This document shows, piece after piece, positions 7,990-15,368 of a stretch of 37,254 bases of DNA (positions are counted from its first letter, which is position 1; each line of letters begins with the position of its first letter). A model generated the notes under the pieces. It was given only the letters and a program-made list of their open reading frames with translations, made no database searches and was not told the DNA's origin. The translations under genes and the position numbers were made by a program. The stretch comes from Terriglobia bacterium (GTDB lineage Bacteria > Acidobacteriota > Terriglobia > Bryobacterales > Bryobacteraceae), in NCBI GenBank assembly GCA_020073615.1, contig JAIQEX010000064.1:1-37254 (forward strand). The letters run 5' to 3'.

Positions 7990-8214
7990 CTAGCGGGAGG
8001 TGAGCCCGCCGTCGTCGTCCCATCTATCGAGGGCCAGCCGGTCGTGCTGCCGCACTCCGGAATGGTCGTAGTATTGGCACCAAACGATGGTGCGGCAGGC
8101 GCCGCAGTCGCGAAGGGAGTGGGAGTAAGGGGCGAACAGCAGACAGCGGCCTTCGCGCGGGAATGCGGGGTTGGCGCGCACCGGTGGTGGCGGCAATTCT
8201 CGTGGCAGGGACAT
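7990..8214 (-). CDS. Possible small hypothetical protein
   Basis: A 74-residue open frame with a natural-looking mix of residues (CLLFAPYSHSLRDCGACRT, IVWCQYYDHSG, a C-terminal acidic RWDDDGG). This differs from the Gly/Ala/Val-rich opposite-strand frame that covers the same bases. It has three central cysteines and no signal peptide. No ribosome site is visible before the ATG, and I do not recognise a family. It lies 81 bases upstream of the phosphoesterase in the same direction. If it is not a gene, 7909-8214 is non-coding. Confidence 0.35.
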   Translation of the reverse strand: MSLPRELPPPPVRANPAFPREGRCLLFAPYSHSLRDCGACRTIVWCQYYDHSGVRQHDRLALDRWDDDGGLTSR

Positions 8215-8223
8215 GGTTGGAAC

Positions 8224-8256
8224 GGGGGCTGGGGGCTAGGGGCTGGGGGCTAGGGG
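8224..8256 (+). repeat. G-rich short tandem repeat, quadruplex-capable
   Basis: Five runs of four or five G are separated by CT or CTA (GGGGGCT-GGGGGCTA-GGGGCT-GGGGGCTA-GGGG). A four-run tract with 2-3 base loops can form a G-quadruplex on the plus strand. A related C-rich tract, reading GGGGGCTGGGGGC on the minus strand, occurs at 32644-32671. The 3' flank continues into the hairpin-rich block described separately. Confidence 0.6.
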
Positions 8257-8281
8257 AAGGATGGTGTCTTTTTTCAAATTC

Positions 8282-8479
8282 GCTTTACTGTGCGGCACGT
8301 TTTCGTGCCGGGGCTGGGAGGAACCGGTTCCTTTCTCCTCTCGGTGGAGGAGTGCAAGCCGCTATGGCCGCCTGGCGAACGTTGCACCACGTTGGGTCCG
8401 AACTTGTATGCCATCTGCAGAATGGCGCCGGACGTGGCTCCGAAACGAGTTGCCTCTCGGCGAGCGAGCAACCTTTTTT
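8282..8479 (+). ncRNA. Candidate structured RNA / palindromic element, ends in a T-run
   Basis: Consecutive inverted repeats fill this gene-free stretch: CGGCACG-TTTT-CGTGCCG (8293-8310), the palindrome AGGAACCGGTTCCT (8319-8332), CTCCTC/GAGGAG (8335-8352), GTGCAA/TTGCAC (8352-8357 with 8382-8387), and CCAC plus GTCCG pairing with CGGAC plus GTGG (8387-8437) around an inner GCCAT/ATGGC hairpin. Last comes GTTGC/GCAAC (8449-8472) followed by six T (8474-8479). That order looks like a folded RNA with an imperfect intrinsic terminator on the plus strand. Near-identical CTTTTTTCAANTTC repeats bound the block (8268-8281 and 8473-8486). No known RNA family is recognised, and a mobile palindromic element is an alternative. 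Confidence 0.4.
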
Positions 8480-8654
8480 CAACTTCAAGGTAACAGGCGG
8501 GCAGGCGCGTCAAGAGGGGGGATGGGGGCAAGTGATTGAGGCGCGTGGAAAAAAAAATGTGTACGATGCGTGACCGTTATCGTTACCAACCTTTACATGG
8601 GAACGAAAACCGGGCGGGCTTCCGGCACGTATGTATAAGCAGGAGGGCAGAGAT

Positions 8655-9221
8655 ATGAGATCCAGGATGTGGGGACGAGGTCTGATGGCCGCGGCCCTGG
8701 CGGCGAGCGTGGGGGTTGCCGGAGCGGCGAAGAAGGACCGGGTGGTGCTGACCGGCGATGCGGGCATCGAGCAGAGCGTGCGCCACGAGATTGTCATGTA
8801 CCCGCGCTACAGCATCTGGGACGACATCAGTTTCCGCGTCGTCAACGGCAGCGTGGAACTGATGGGAGCGGTGAGCCAGCCCTACAAGAAACAGGACATC
8901 GAACGGCTGGTGCAGAGGATTCCGGGCGTGGCCAGCGTCACCGATGAGATTAAAGTCCTGCCGCTGTCGTCCTTCGACGACCGGTTGAGGATCCAGATCG
9001 CGCGCGCGATTTACCGCGATCCGGCGCTGTCGCGCTATGCCATCCAGGCGGTGCCGCCCATCCACATCATCGTGGACAACGGGCACGTGACGCTCGCGGG
9101 CGTGGTCAACAACGAGCTCGAAAAAGAAGTGGCGGGCATGAGGGCGTCGAGCGCGGGTTTGAGTTTCGGCGCGGTCACTAATAATCTGCAGGTGGAAAAT
9201 CCGAAGGGCAAGAAGAGCTGA
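8655..9221 (+). CDS. Periplasmic protein with two BON domains
   Basis: A 188-residue exported protein. A signal peptide is visible (residues 1-24, MRSRMWGRGLMAAALAASVG, probable cut near AGA). Two BON domains follow at about 36-102 (VNGSVELMGAVSQPYKKQDIE) and about 108-180 (VDNGHVTLAGVVNNELEKEV), each with the conserved G-x-V/T-L-x-G-x-V core. BON proteins such as OsmY bind phospholipid or envelope surfaces and protect against envelope or osmotic stress. AGGAGG at 8641-8646 selects the ATG at 8655 over an in-frame ATG at 8631. It is monocistronic, with a long upstream non-coding region and a strong terminator downstream. Confidence 0.88.
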   Translation: MRSRMWGRGLMAAALAASVGVAGAAKKDRVVLTGDAGIEQSVRHEIVMYPRYSIWDDISFRVVNGSVELMGAVSQPYKKQDIERLVQRIPGVASVTDEIKVLPLSSFDDRLRIQIARAIYRDPALSRYAIQAVPPIHIIVDNGHVTLAGVVNNELEKEVAGMRASSAGLSFGAVTNNLQVENPKGKKS

Positions 9222-9244
9222 GCGCCGCAGGGATACGGCAGTTG

Positions 9245-9283
9245 GGGCGGCCGGAGAGGGTTCCGGCCGCCCGCGCTTTTTTG
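9245..9283 (+). terminator. Strong Rho-independent terminator after the BON gene
   Basis: GGGCGGCCGGA (9245-9255) pairs perfectly with TCCGGCCGCCC (9262-9272) around a 6-base loop, followed by a short GC spacer and six T (9277-9282). It separates the BON gene from the glycosyltransferase. Confidence 0.9.
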
Positions 9284-9292
9284 TCGCACTGA

Positions 9293-9298
9293 TACAAT
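9293..9298 (+). promoter_or_regulatory. Candidate -10 box TACAAT just before a TTG start
   Basis: TACAAT follows the terminator and ends 6 bases before the TTG at 9305. Transcription would start at or very near the start codon, which would make the glycosyltransferase mRNA leaderless. No -35 is visible because the terminator occupies that position. Confidence 0.4.
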
Positions 9299-9304
9299 CC
9301 CATC

Positions 9305-11476
9305 TTGCAGGCGTTGCAGATTCTGTTCGGCGCGCTGTTCACCGTGGCGGTGGCCACCGCGGCGGGGGCGCTGTTGCTGCGCGACGCGTGCAAGGAACAT
9401 GCGGTGCGCTTCGTGGTGGGGGCGGCGGCGCTGAGTGCGGTCGTGTTTGCGGCGTGCGCGGCACGGGTGGCCTATGCGGTGGTCTTGGCCGCGCTGGGCG
9501 GCGCCCTTTTATGGGCCGCGGGCCTACCGGGGCCGCTTCGGGTGTGGGACCGGCGGCGGGCGGTGGATAAGCTCAACTGGAAATATAAGGCTTTATTGCT
9601 ATGGTTTAGCCTGTATTTTATCCTGTATTTCTTTAACTCGATGGCGCCGGAAGCGAGCTTCGATGGCGCGCGCTATCATCTGGGCCTGGTAAGCCGGTAT
9701 CTGCGCGAGCATGGCTTCGCACGCATCACCGACAACATGTACGCGGGGCTCTCGCAAGGCGTGGAGATGCTGTATCTCTACGCGTTCGCTTTCGGCCGGC
9801 ACTCGGCGGCGGCCATGGTGCACTTCGCATTTCTGGCGGCGCTGGCGTGGGAGGTATTCGCGTATGGGCGGCGCGCGGGCTCGCAGATGGCGGGGGCGTG
9901 CGCGGCGCTGCTGGTCTTCGCCAGCCCGGTGGTGGGAGTGGACGGCACCAGCGCATACAACGATGTGGCCGTGGCGGCGATCGGGTTCACGCTGTTTTAC
10001 CTGCTGCAACTGTGGGAGGAAAAGCGCACGCCGCGGTTGCTGGCGGCCATCGGGCTGGTGGCGGGGTTCGGCTACGCGGCCAAGTATACGGCCTGGCTGG
10101 CGGCGCCGTATGCGCTGGGATTCGTGGCGTGGAAGAGCCGCCGCGCGCGCGACGTTCTGGTGGTGGGGGCGTGCGCCGCGATCCTGATCGCACCGTGGAT
10201 GGTGAAGGACTGGATGTGGCTGGACAACCCGGTGGCGCCGTTCTTCAACCGCGTTTTTCCGAACCGGTACGTGACGGTGGCGTTCGAAGAGGAATACCGG
10301 CAGCACATGTCGCGCTACGGCATCGGGAGCCGCGCGGAGCTTCCCCTGCAGGCGACGGTATACGGATCGCTCTCGGGGCTGGTGGGGCCGGTCTTCCTGC
10401 TGGCGCCGGTGGCGCTGCTGGCACTGCGCCGCCGCGAAGGGCGGCAATTACTGCTGGCCGCGGCGGTTTTCGGGGCGGGGTATGCGAGCAATATCGGCAC
10501 GCGGTTTCTGATTCCGGCGCTGCCCTTCGTGGCGCTGGCCATGGCGCTGGCGCTCGAGCGCGCGCCCGGACTGACGCTGGCCATCGCGCTGACGCACGCG
10601 GCGATTTCGTGGCCGCCGATCGTTACGCAGTACTGCCATGGCGACGCGTGGCGGTTGAGCAAGGTGCCGTGGCGCGAGGCGCTGCGCATCAAGCCCGAGG
10701 ACGCGTACCTGGAATCGCACCTGTTTTACTACGGGGCGGCGCGGCTGGTGGAGCAGGCGGCGGCGCCGGGATCGACCGTTTTTGCGTTCATCCCGATCCC
10801 GCAAGCGTACACTTCGCGGTGGATCCGGGTGGCGTACGAATCGGCGGAGAACACGATGTGCCGCGACATACTGTGGACGGCCTTCGTGCCCGAGCACGAG
10901 CCCGCGTGGCGCTTGCGATTTGCGTTCCCGCGGCAGCGGCTGCGGGCGGTGCGCGTGGTGCAGACCAACAGCGGGAGCGACCAGTGGAGCATTCATGAGC
11001 TGCGCGTGTGGGACGGCGCGAGCGAACTGAAGCGCGAGGCGCAGTGGCGGCTGGACGCGCAGCCGTACCCGTGGGGCATCGAGAATGCCTTCGACGGGCG
11101 GCCGATCACGTTCTGGAAATGCGGCGAGACGCTGCGGCCGGGCGAGCGGGTGGAGGTGGATTTCGGGCGGGACGAGGAGGTCGACGCGGTGCTGATTGAA
11201 ACGGCGCCCAACCAGTTTGGCATACGGCTCCGGTTGGAAGGGCAGGGCACTGACGGCCAGTGGCAGAGCCTCGCGGCCGCTCCCGAGATCGGCGGTGCGC
11301 CTGCACCGCCCGGTTTGCGGCGCGCCGCGTCGGAAGAGTTGAAGCGGCGCGGCGTCGATTATGTGCTGGCGCTCGACGGAGAATTCGGCGCTGCGGACCT
11401 GGCGCGGAATGCCGCGGAGTGGGGCATCAGACAAGTGGGCGAGTATAAAGGAGCGAGGCTGTACCAACTGCCATGA
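9305..11476 (+). CDS. GT-C-like membrane glycosyltransferase fused to a discoidin (F5/8 type C) domain
   Basis: A 723-residue protein. Residues 1-480 carry about eleven hydrophobic segments. A first-loop motif MAPEASFDGARYHLGLV, with an acidic pair and an aromatic-rich loop (GLVSRYL), resembles GT39/PMT-type lipid-linked sugar transferases. Residues about 535-660 form a discoidin-like beta-sandwich (VVQTNSGSDQWSIHELRVWD, NAFDGRPITFWKCGE, VEVDFGRDEEVDAVLIE) that in other proteins binds carbohydrate. A short alpha/beta tail follows. The likely role is sugar transfer on the periplasmic side, with the discoidin domain gripping a glycan; this is inference. The TTG start has no Shine-Dalgarno. The stop overlaps the next ATG by 4 bases (ATGA), so it is coupled to the kinase-like gene. 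Confidence 0.8.
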   Translation: MQALQILFGALFTVAVATAAGALLLRDACKEHAVRFVVGAAALSAVVFAACAARVAYAVVLAALGGALLWAAGLPGPLRVWDRRRAVDKLNWKYKALLLWFSLYFILYFFNSMAPEASFDGARYHLGLVSRYLREHGFARITDNMYAGLSQGVEMLYLYAFAFGRHSAAAMVHFAFLAALAWEVFAYGRRAGSQMAGACAALLVFASPVVGVDGTSAYNDVAVAAIGFTLFYLLQLWEEKRTPRLLAAIGLVAGFGYAAKYTAWLAAPYALGFVAWKSRRARDVLVVGACAAILIAPWMVKDWMWLDNPVAPFFNRVFPNRYVTVAFEEEYRQHMSRYGIGSRAELPLQATVYGSLSGLVGPVFLLAPVALLALRRREGRQLLLAAAVFGAGYASNIGTRFLIPALPFVALAMALALERAPGLTLAIALTHAAISWPPIVTQYCHGDAWRLSKVPWREALRIKPEDAYLESHLFYYGAARLVEQAAAPGSTVFAFIPIPQAYTSRWIRVAYESAENTMCRDILWTAFVPEHEPAWRLRFAFPRQRLRAVRVVQTNSGSDQWSIHELRVWDGASELKREAQWRLDAQPYPWGIENAFDGRPITFWKCGETLRPGERVEVDFGRDEEVDAVLIETAPNQFGIRLRLEGQGTDGQWQSLAAAPEIGGAPAPPGLRRAASEELKRRGVDYVLALDGEFGAADLARNAAEWGIRQVGEYKGARLYQLP

Positions 11477-12408
11477 GACTGTTCCTCGGGGTGGACGGCG
11501 GACAATCGGGCACGACGGCGATCGTGGGCGACGAGACCGGGCGCATTCTGGGCAGAGGGGAAGGCGGGCCGTGCAATCACGCGCAAGCCGTCGAGGGGCG
11601 GGCGAAACTGGAACGGGCCGTGAGCGTGAGCGTGGCGGGGGCATGCGGGCAGGCGGGGGTGGACGCGGCGGCGGTGCGGTTCGCGGCCGCCTGTTTCGGG
11701 ATGAGCGGGGGCCCGGAGGACAAGCAGGCGATCCTCGAAAGAATTTTGAGAACGGAGCGGCTGATGGTGACCACCGACGCCGTGATCGCGCTGGCGGGAG
11801 CGACGGCCACGGGGCAGGGAATTATCACCATCGCGGGCACCGGGTCGATTGCGTTCGGACGCAACGGGGAAGGGCGAACGGTGCGGGCCGGCGGCTGGGG
11901 CTACGTGTTCGGCGACGAGGGCGGGGCATTCGATATCGTGCGCCAGGCGCTGCGCGCGGCGCTACGCATGGAGGAAGGCTGGGGACCGCCGACCAGCCTG
12001 CGCGCGGCGCTGCTGGAAGCCACGGCCTCGCGGAGCGCCAATGAAGCGCTGCACACCTTATATAGCAGCGAGTGGCCGCGCTCGCGGGCGGCGGCGCTGG
12101 CGCCGCTGGTGGATGCCGCCGCGGGAGAGGGCGATCGGGTGGCCGGAGAAATCCTGAGCGGCGCCGGGCAGCAGTTGGCGATGCTGGCGGGCGCGGTGCG
12201 TGCGCAGTTGTGGCGGCGGGGCGAGGCGGTGGAGGTGGCGTATATCGGCGGCGTGTTTCGGAGCGGCAGGGTCCGGGAGCGGTTCCGCATGCTGGTGGAG
12301 TTGGAGGAGGGGGCGCAGTGCGGCGCTCCACGGCATGGGCCGGCGGAAGGCGCGCTGCGGGAAGCGTATCGGGCAGCGGGGCTGGATCCGGAGCTGAAAG
12401 CCCGGTAA
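11473..12408 (+). CDS. BadF/BadG-type ATPase, probable N-acetylglucosamine kinase
   Basis: A 311-residue ASKHA-fold sugar kinase. Visible motifs are phosphate-1 LGVDGGQSGTTAIV (5-18), TTDAVIALAGA (98-108), phosphate-2 TIAGTGSIAFGRNG (117-130), the family signature GGWGYVFGDEGGAFDI, and adenosine AYIGGVF near residue 257. This matches eukaryotic-type NAGK and bacterial relatives that phosphorylate GlcNAc or MurNAc during cell-wall recycling. The exact sugar cannot be read from the sequence. The start overlaps the glycosyltransferase stop (ATGA). The 3' end is repeated in damaged form at 13151-13410. The stop lies 1 base from that of the convergent PEP-CTERM gene, and no terminator is seen. Confidence 0.85.
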   Translation: MRLFLGVDGGQSGTTAIVGDETGRILGRGEGGPCNHAQAVEGRAKLERAVSVSVAGACGQAGVDAAAVRFAAACFGMSGGPEDKQAILERILRTERLMVTTDAVIALAGATATGQGIITIAGTGSIAFGRNGEGRTVRAGGWGYVFGDEGGAFDIVRQALRAALRMEEGWGPPTSLRAALLEATASRSANEALHTLYSSEWPRSRAAALAPLVDAAAGEGDRVAGEILSGAGQQLAMLAGAVRAQLWRRGEAVEVAYIGGVFRSGRVRERFRMLVELEEGAQCGAPRHGPAEGALREAYRAAGLDPELKAR

Positions 12409-12409
12409 G

Positions 12410-12985
12410 TCAGCCCATGCGGATGCGGCGCCTCAGAGTTATCACGACTAGCAACCCGAGACCGCAGAAGAGCGTGGTGGCTGGTTCCGGAGTCGCGGTG
12501 GCAGCTACGTCGTCCAAAAACCAATACCCGGGCGGATTGTCAAATCCGAACTTGACTTCGGTCGCGGATGTCGTGGCGGTTAGAACATAGCTGTTCTGTT
12601 GCCAGGCAAACGACCCGACATCGGTGGCGCTGTCGATGAGATTTCCGTCCCACCAGAATTCGCCGCGGTCGGCCGGGGCCGCGCCTGGATCGACATGGTT
12701 CGAGACAAAGAAGCTGAACTGATAGCTCCCGCCCGGTGTCGTCGGAATCGTCTGGGAAATATAGGTCAGGCCTACCACATCGCCAAAATATATCCCCCAC
12801 GAGCCGGTATGAGCCGCCGAATGGATGACGCCATAGTATTGCATGGCTCCGGAGACCGTCCAGCCATTGAGATTGCCGGTTTCAAAATCTCCGTTGGCGA
12901 TCAGCCCGGCCGTGGCCGTGACGGGATACAGCATGAGCAGGGCGACGAGCAACGGGAGTGACAGAGAGCAGAGAGACTTGTGCAC
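12410..12985 (-). CDS. PEP-CTERM sorting-domain protein
   Basis: A 191-residue secreted protein. It has an N-terminal signal peptide (to about residue 26, PVTATAG), a body beginning LIANGDFETGNLNGWTVSG typical of jelly-roll carbohydrate-binding-like PEP-CTERM proteins, and a C-terminal sorting signal made of TPEPATT, a hydrophobic helix and the basic RRRIRMG. Such proteins are cut and anchored by an exosortase, usually with exopolysaccharide export. No exosortase is in this window. The frame is open to 13147, but AGGAGG sits just before the GTG at 12985 and that start gives the signal peptide at residue 1. The gene lies between the intact kinase 3' end and its decayed copy. Confidence 0.88.
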   Translation of the reverse strand: MHKSLCSLSLPLLVALLMLYPVTATAGLIANGDFETGNLNGWTVSGAMQYYGVIHSAAHTGSWGIYFGDVVGLTYISQTIPTTPGGSYQFSFFVSNHVDPGAAPADRGEFWWDGNLIDSATDVGSFAWQQNSYVLTATTSATEVKFGFDNPPGYWFLDDVAATATPEPATTLFCGLGLLVVITLRRRIRMG

Positions 12986-13150
12986 TTGCGATTCCTCCTC
13001 TTGTCCTGGTTTGGCGCGGTTCTTGCCGCTTTCTACGATACACCAATTCTGAAGTTTCAGAGCTGTTTTTCTTGAATGTTTTGGCCTGGAAGTACCGGTA
13101 CCGAAGGGGCGGCGCGCGACTTTCCGCGGGGGATTGCGTGCCGCCATTCA

Positions 13151-13410
13151 GGTGGCGGGCAAGAGCTGGCCATGCCGGCCGGCGCGGTGCGCGCGCAATG
13201 GTGGCGGCCGGGCGAGAAGGTGGAAGTGGCCTAGATCGGCGGCGTGTTTCAGAACGGCAGGGTGCGGGAGCGGTTCCGCCTGCTGGTGGAACTGGAGGAG
13301 GGGGCGCAGTGCGGCGCTCCCCGGCATGGGCCGGCGGAGGGCGCGCTGCGGGAGGCGTACCGGGCGGCGGGGCTGGATCCGGAGCTGCGGGGAGCGGATT
13401 CGGAATCGTG
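13151..13410 (+). pseudogene. Decayed copy of the N-acetylglucosamine kinase 3' end
   Basis: About 260 bases repeat the last ~85 codons of the kinase at 11473-12408 with scattered, mostly silent changes. In frame it reads AGAVRAQWWRPGEKVEVA, then TAG where the intact gene has TAT (AYIGGVF becomes A-stop-IGGVF), then IGGVFQNGRVRERFRLLV through EAYRAAGLDPELRG and an extra ADSES tail. The 5' part of the gene is missing. The fragment cannot make a kinase. It is a partial duplication separated from the original by the PEP-CTERM gene. Confidence 0.85.
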
Positions 13411-13429
13411 ATGGCGCATGGCTCTCAGG

Positions 13430-13435
13430 TATAAT
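13430..13435 (+). promoter_or_regulatory. Candidate -10 box TATAAT before the M4-like peptidase gene
   Basis: A perfect TATAAT follows the kinase fragment and lies 83 bases before the ATG at 13519. A transcript starting near 13442 would carry the hairpins listed next. The -35 region (CGTGAT at 17-base spacing) is poor. Confidence 0.5.
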
Positions 13436-13460
13436 CGGACCCGGCCTGTTCCCAGCCGAA

Positions 13461-13500
13461 CGCGCGCTTCGCGCGCGGGGCAGGCCAGGAGGCCTACCCC
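13461..13500 (+). repeat. Two adjacent hairpins in the leader of the peptidase gene
   Basis: CGCGCGC-TTC-GCGCGCG (13461-13477) is followed at once by GGGGCAGGCC-AGGA-GGCCTACCCC (13477-13500, one C/A mismatch). GGCCTG at 13443-13448 could also pair with CAGGCC at 13481-13486, giving a competing fold. They are palindromic-repeat-like and no T-run follows. Confidence 0.55.
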
Positions 13501-13518
13501 ACTGGGGCGCGTGAAGCT

Positions 13519-15309
13519 ATGGACCTGCTGATACGGTATGGACTCTACGGGGTGGCCGGCGTTCTGCTGCTGATCGCCAACGCGCTGTATATCCGGTCGC
13601 TCACGGGCGCGATCCGCGGCAGCGGGCTGGTGGTGGCGCCGTTCGAGGTGGTGAGCGAGGACAAGCCGGAAGATGCGAAATTCGGCACCGCGCTGGCGCG
13701 GATGTTGTGCAGCCGGCTGCAGGACCTGTACGCGGAGTTAAGCGCCTCGGAGTCGATCGTGCGCACGCAAGCGCCCGGGTTATCGGGAGGTGAGTCGCCC
13801 GCCGGAAAAGGCCCGGTCTATTTGCCGACGGGGATTCTTCATGCCCCGGCGGTGCAACTGCCCACGCTGTTCAAGTCGATGGACATCAAGGCCTCGGTGG
13901 CGGGCGTGGAGGTGGGCGGACTGCTGTCGTGGCTGCACGACCTGTCGGCGGAACGCAATTCGGTGAAGTTCTCCGTGGTGATTCACAAAGACGGCCGGGC
14001 GCAGGTTTCGGGCGATGTGAGCGTGTTCAGCAAGCAAATGGGGGGCACGCTCTGGCTGTCGACCAAGGCCGATCCGGAGACGCTGGTAACGGACATCGCG
14101 GCCACCTTGCTGCAACGGAAGCTGGCGGAGGACCTGGAGAATCACGTGGAGCTGCTCACGCTGCCGCAATTCGAATCGCTCCTGGAGGGCATCTCCCGGT
14201 TGGCGGCTGTGAACCGGCAGACCGCCGGCGGCGTGGCATCGACCCAGGAGATGAAGGGGGTCTTTGAAGTGGTGGTGCAGATTTCGGACCGAGCTCCCGG
14301 CTGGCATTCGCTGCGTCTGCTGACCGCGGAGCTGGCCCGCCGGGTCGGTGAAAGGGATCGGGCGGCCGGGCTGTTCGAGGAGATTGTCGCGGCCCAGCAG
14401 AAGAGCCCGGACGACCGGCAACTGAGCGAGCTGGTGGCCAAGGCCGATGTGGTGAAGACGCTGGAGGGGCTCAGGAAGGAGCTGAGCGCGAGCGCCGCGC
14501 CCGCCGATCTGGTGAAGCGAATCGCGGGCGACATAGAATATGCGCTGGAGTTCTACCGCAGGTTCTTCGGAATCTCGGTGGCTACGCCACCGGTAAGAAT
14601 CGACAACAGCTTTGTAAATACCTACTTTGACGGCTCGAGTTACGTGGCGCACCCGGTGGCTGCCGAGACGCCGGACGTGACCTACCACGAGATGTTTCAC
14701 GCCATCCTGGGGCCGCTGGGGTTGAAGCCGAAGTTTCAAGGACAGCCGGGCGCGCTGATCGAATCGCTGGCCGACGTGTTCGCGTCGGTGGTGAAACAGA
14801 AGCGGCTGTCGCAAACGGCGCAGACCGCCGACTGGGTTTTGGGCAAAGGGTTCCTGGCGTCGCTAGCGCCCGGCATGGAGAACGCTCCCATCCGTTCGCT
14901 GAAGGCGCCGGGAACGGCTTACAAGGACAATCCCCGTTTGGGCAGCGACCCGCAACCGGACAACATGAGCGGGTACAAGCGCATCAGCGACGACAACGGC
15001 GGCATCCACATTTATTGCGGCATACCGAACAAGGCCTTCTACAACGCGGCGATGGCATTAGGAACGGAGGACGCCGCGCAGATTTGGAGAATGGCGATCG
15101 AGGGCCTGAAGGCAGACGCCAATTTCGACGATTTTGCAGCCCGCACGGCGGCCAGCGCCGGGAAGCTGTTGGGAGCGGAAAAAGCCGCGCAGGTGAAGTC
15201 GGCCTGGCAGAAGGTGGGGCTACTCGTGGACAAGACCGCGCGACGGGTACCAGACGCTCCGGAAGATGCTGTGCATGGAGGCCTGCGGCGCGAAGCGAGG
15301 CGGCAATAG
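13519..15309 (+). CDS. Membrane-anchored M4-like metallopeptidase with unrecognised N-terminal half
   Basis: A 596-residue protein. Residues 8-25 form one transmembrane segment. Residues 36-330 are a soluble region I cannot assign. From about 335 the sequence follows the thermolysin/protealysin (M4) core: IEYALEFYRRFFG, then DVTYHEMFHAI with the zinc ligands His390 and His394 and general base Glu391, then GALIESLADVFASVV with third ligand Glu415, then DDNGGIHIYCGIPNKAFYN with catalytic His497. All catalytic residues are present, so it should be active. The usual M4 secretion propeptide (FTP/PepSY) is absent. A hairpin-rich leader lies upstream. It could be an envelope protease or a self-processing toxin; nothing decides this. 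Confidence 0.8.
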   Translation: MDLLIRYGLYGVAGVLLLIANALYIRSLTGAIRGSGLVVAPFEVVSEDKPEDAKFGTALARMLCSRLQDLYAELSASESIVRTQAPGLSGGESPAGKGPVYLPTGILHAPAVQLPTLFKSMDIKASVAGVEVGGLLSWLHDLSAERNSVKFSVVIHKDGRAQVSGDVSVFSKQMGGTLWLSTKADPETLVTDIAATLLQRKLAEDLENHVELLTLPQFESLLEGISRLAAVNRQTAGGVASTQEMKGVFEVVVQISDRAPGWHSLRLLTAELARRVGERDRAAGLFEEIVAAQQKSPDDRQLSELVAKADVVKTLEGLRKELSASAAPADLVKRIAGDIEYALEFYRRFFGISVATPPVRIDNSFVNTYFDGSSYVAHPVAAETPDVTYHEMFHAILGPLGLKPKFQGQPGALIESLADVFASVVKQKRLSQTAQTADWVLGKGFLASLAPGMENAPIRSLKAPGTAYKDNPRLGSDPQPDNMSGYKRISDDNGGIHIYCGIPNKAFYNAAMALGTEDAAQIWRMAIEGLKADANFDDFAARTAASAGKLLGAEKAAQVKSAWQKVGLLVDKTARRVPDAPEDAVHGGLRREARRQ

Positions 15310-15368
15310 AAGGATAGCGGCGCCATCAGCGGCGAATACACAGCGCGCCTTAGCCGAGGGCCGGGAGC

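Noticed and set aside
8261-8539. Small frames on both strands (about 67-92 residues) in the hairpin block
   Set aside because: Several frames overlap in all directions with basic, low-quality composition and no ribosome site, and the inverted repeats explain the region better.
12986-13147. N-terminal extension of the PEP-CTERM protein
   Set aside because: A strong AGGAGG precedes the GTG at 12985, and only that start places the signal peptide at the N-terminus.
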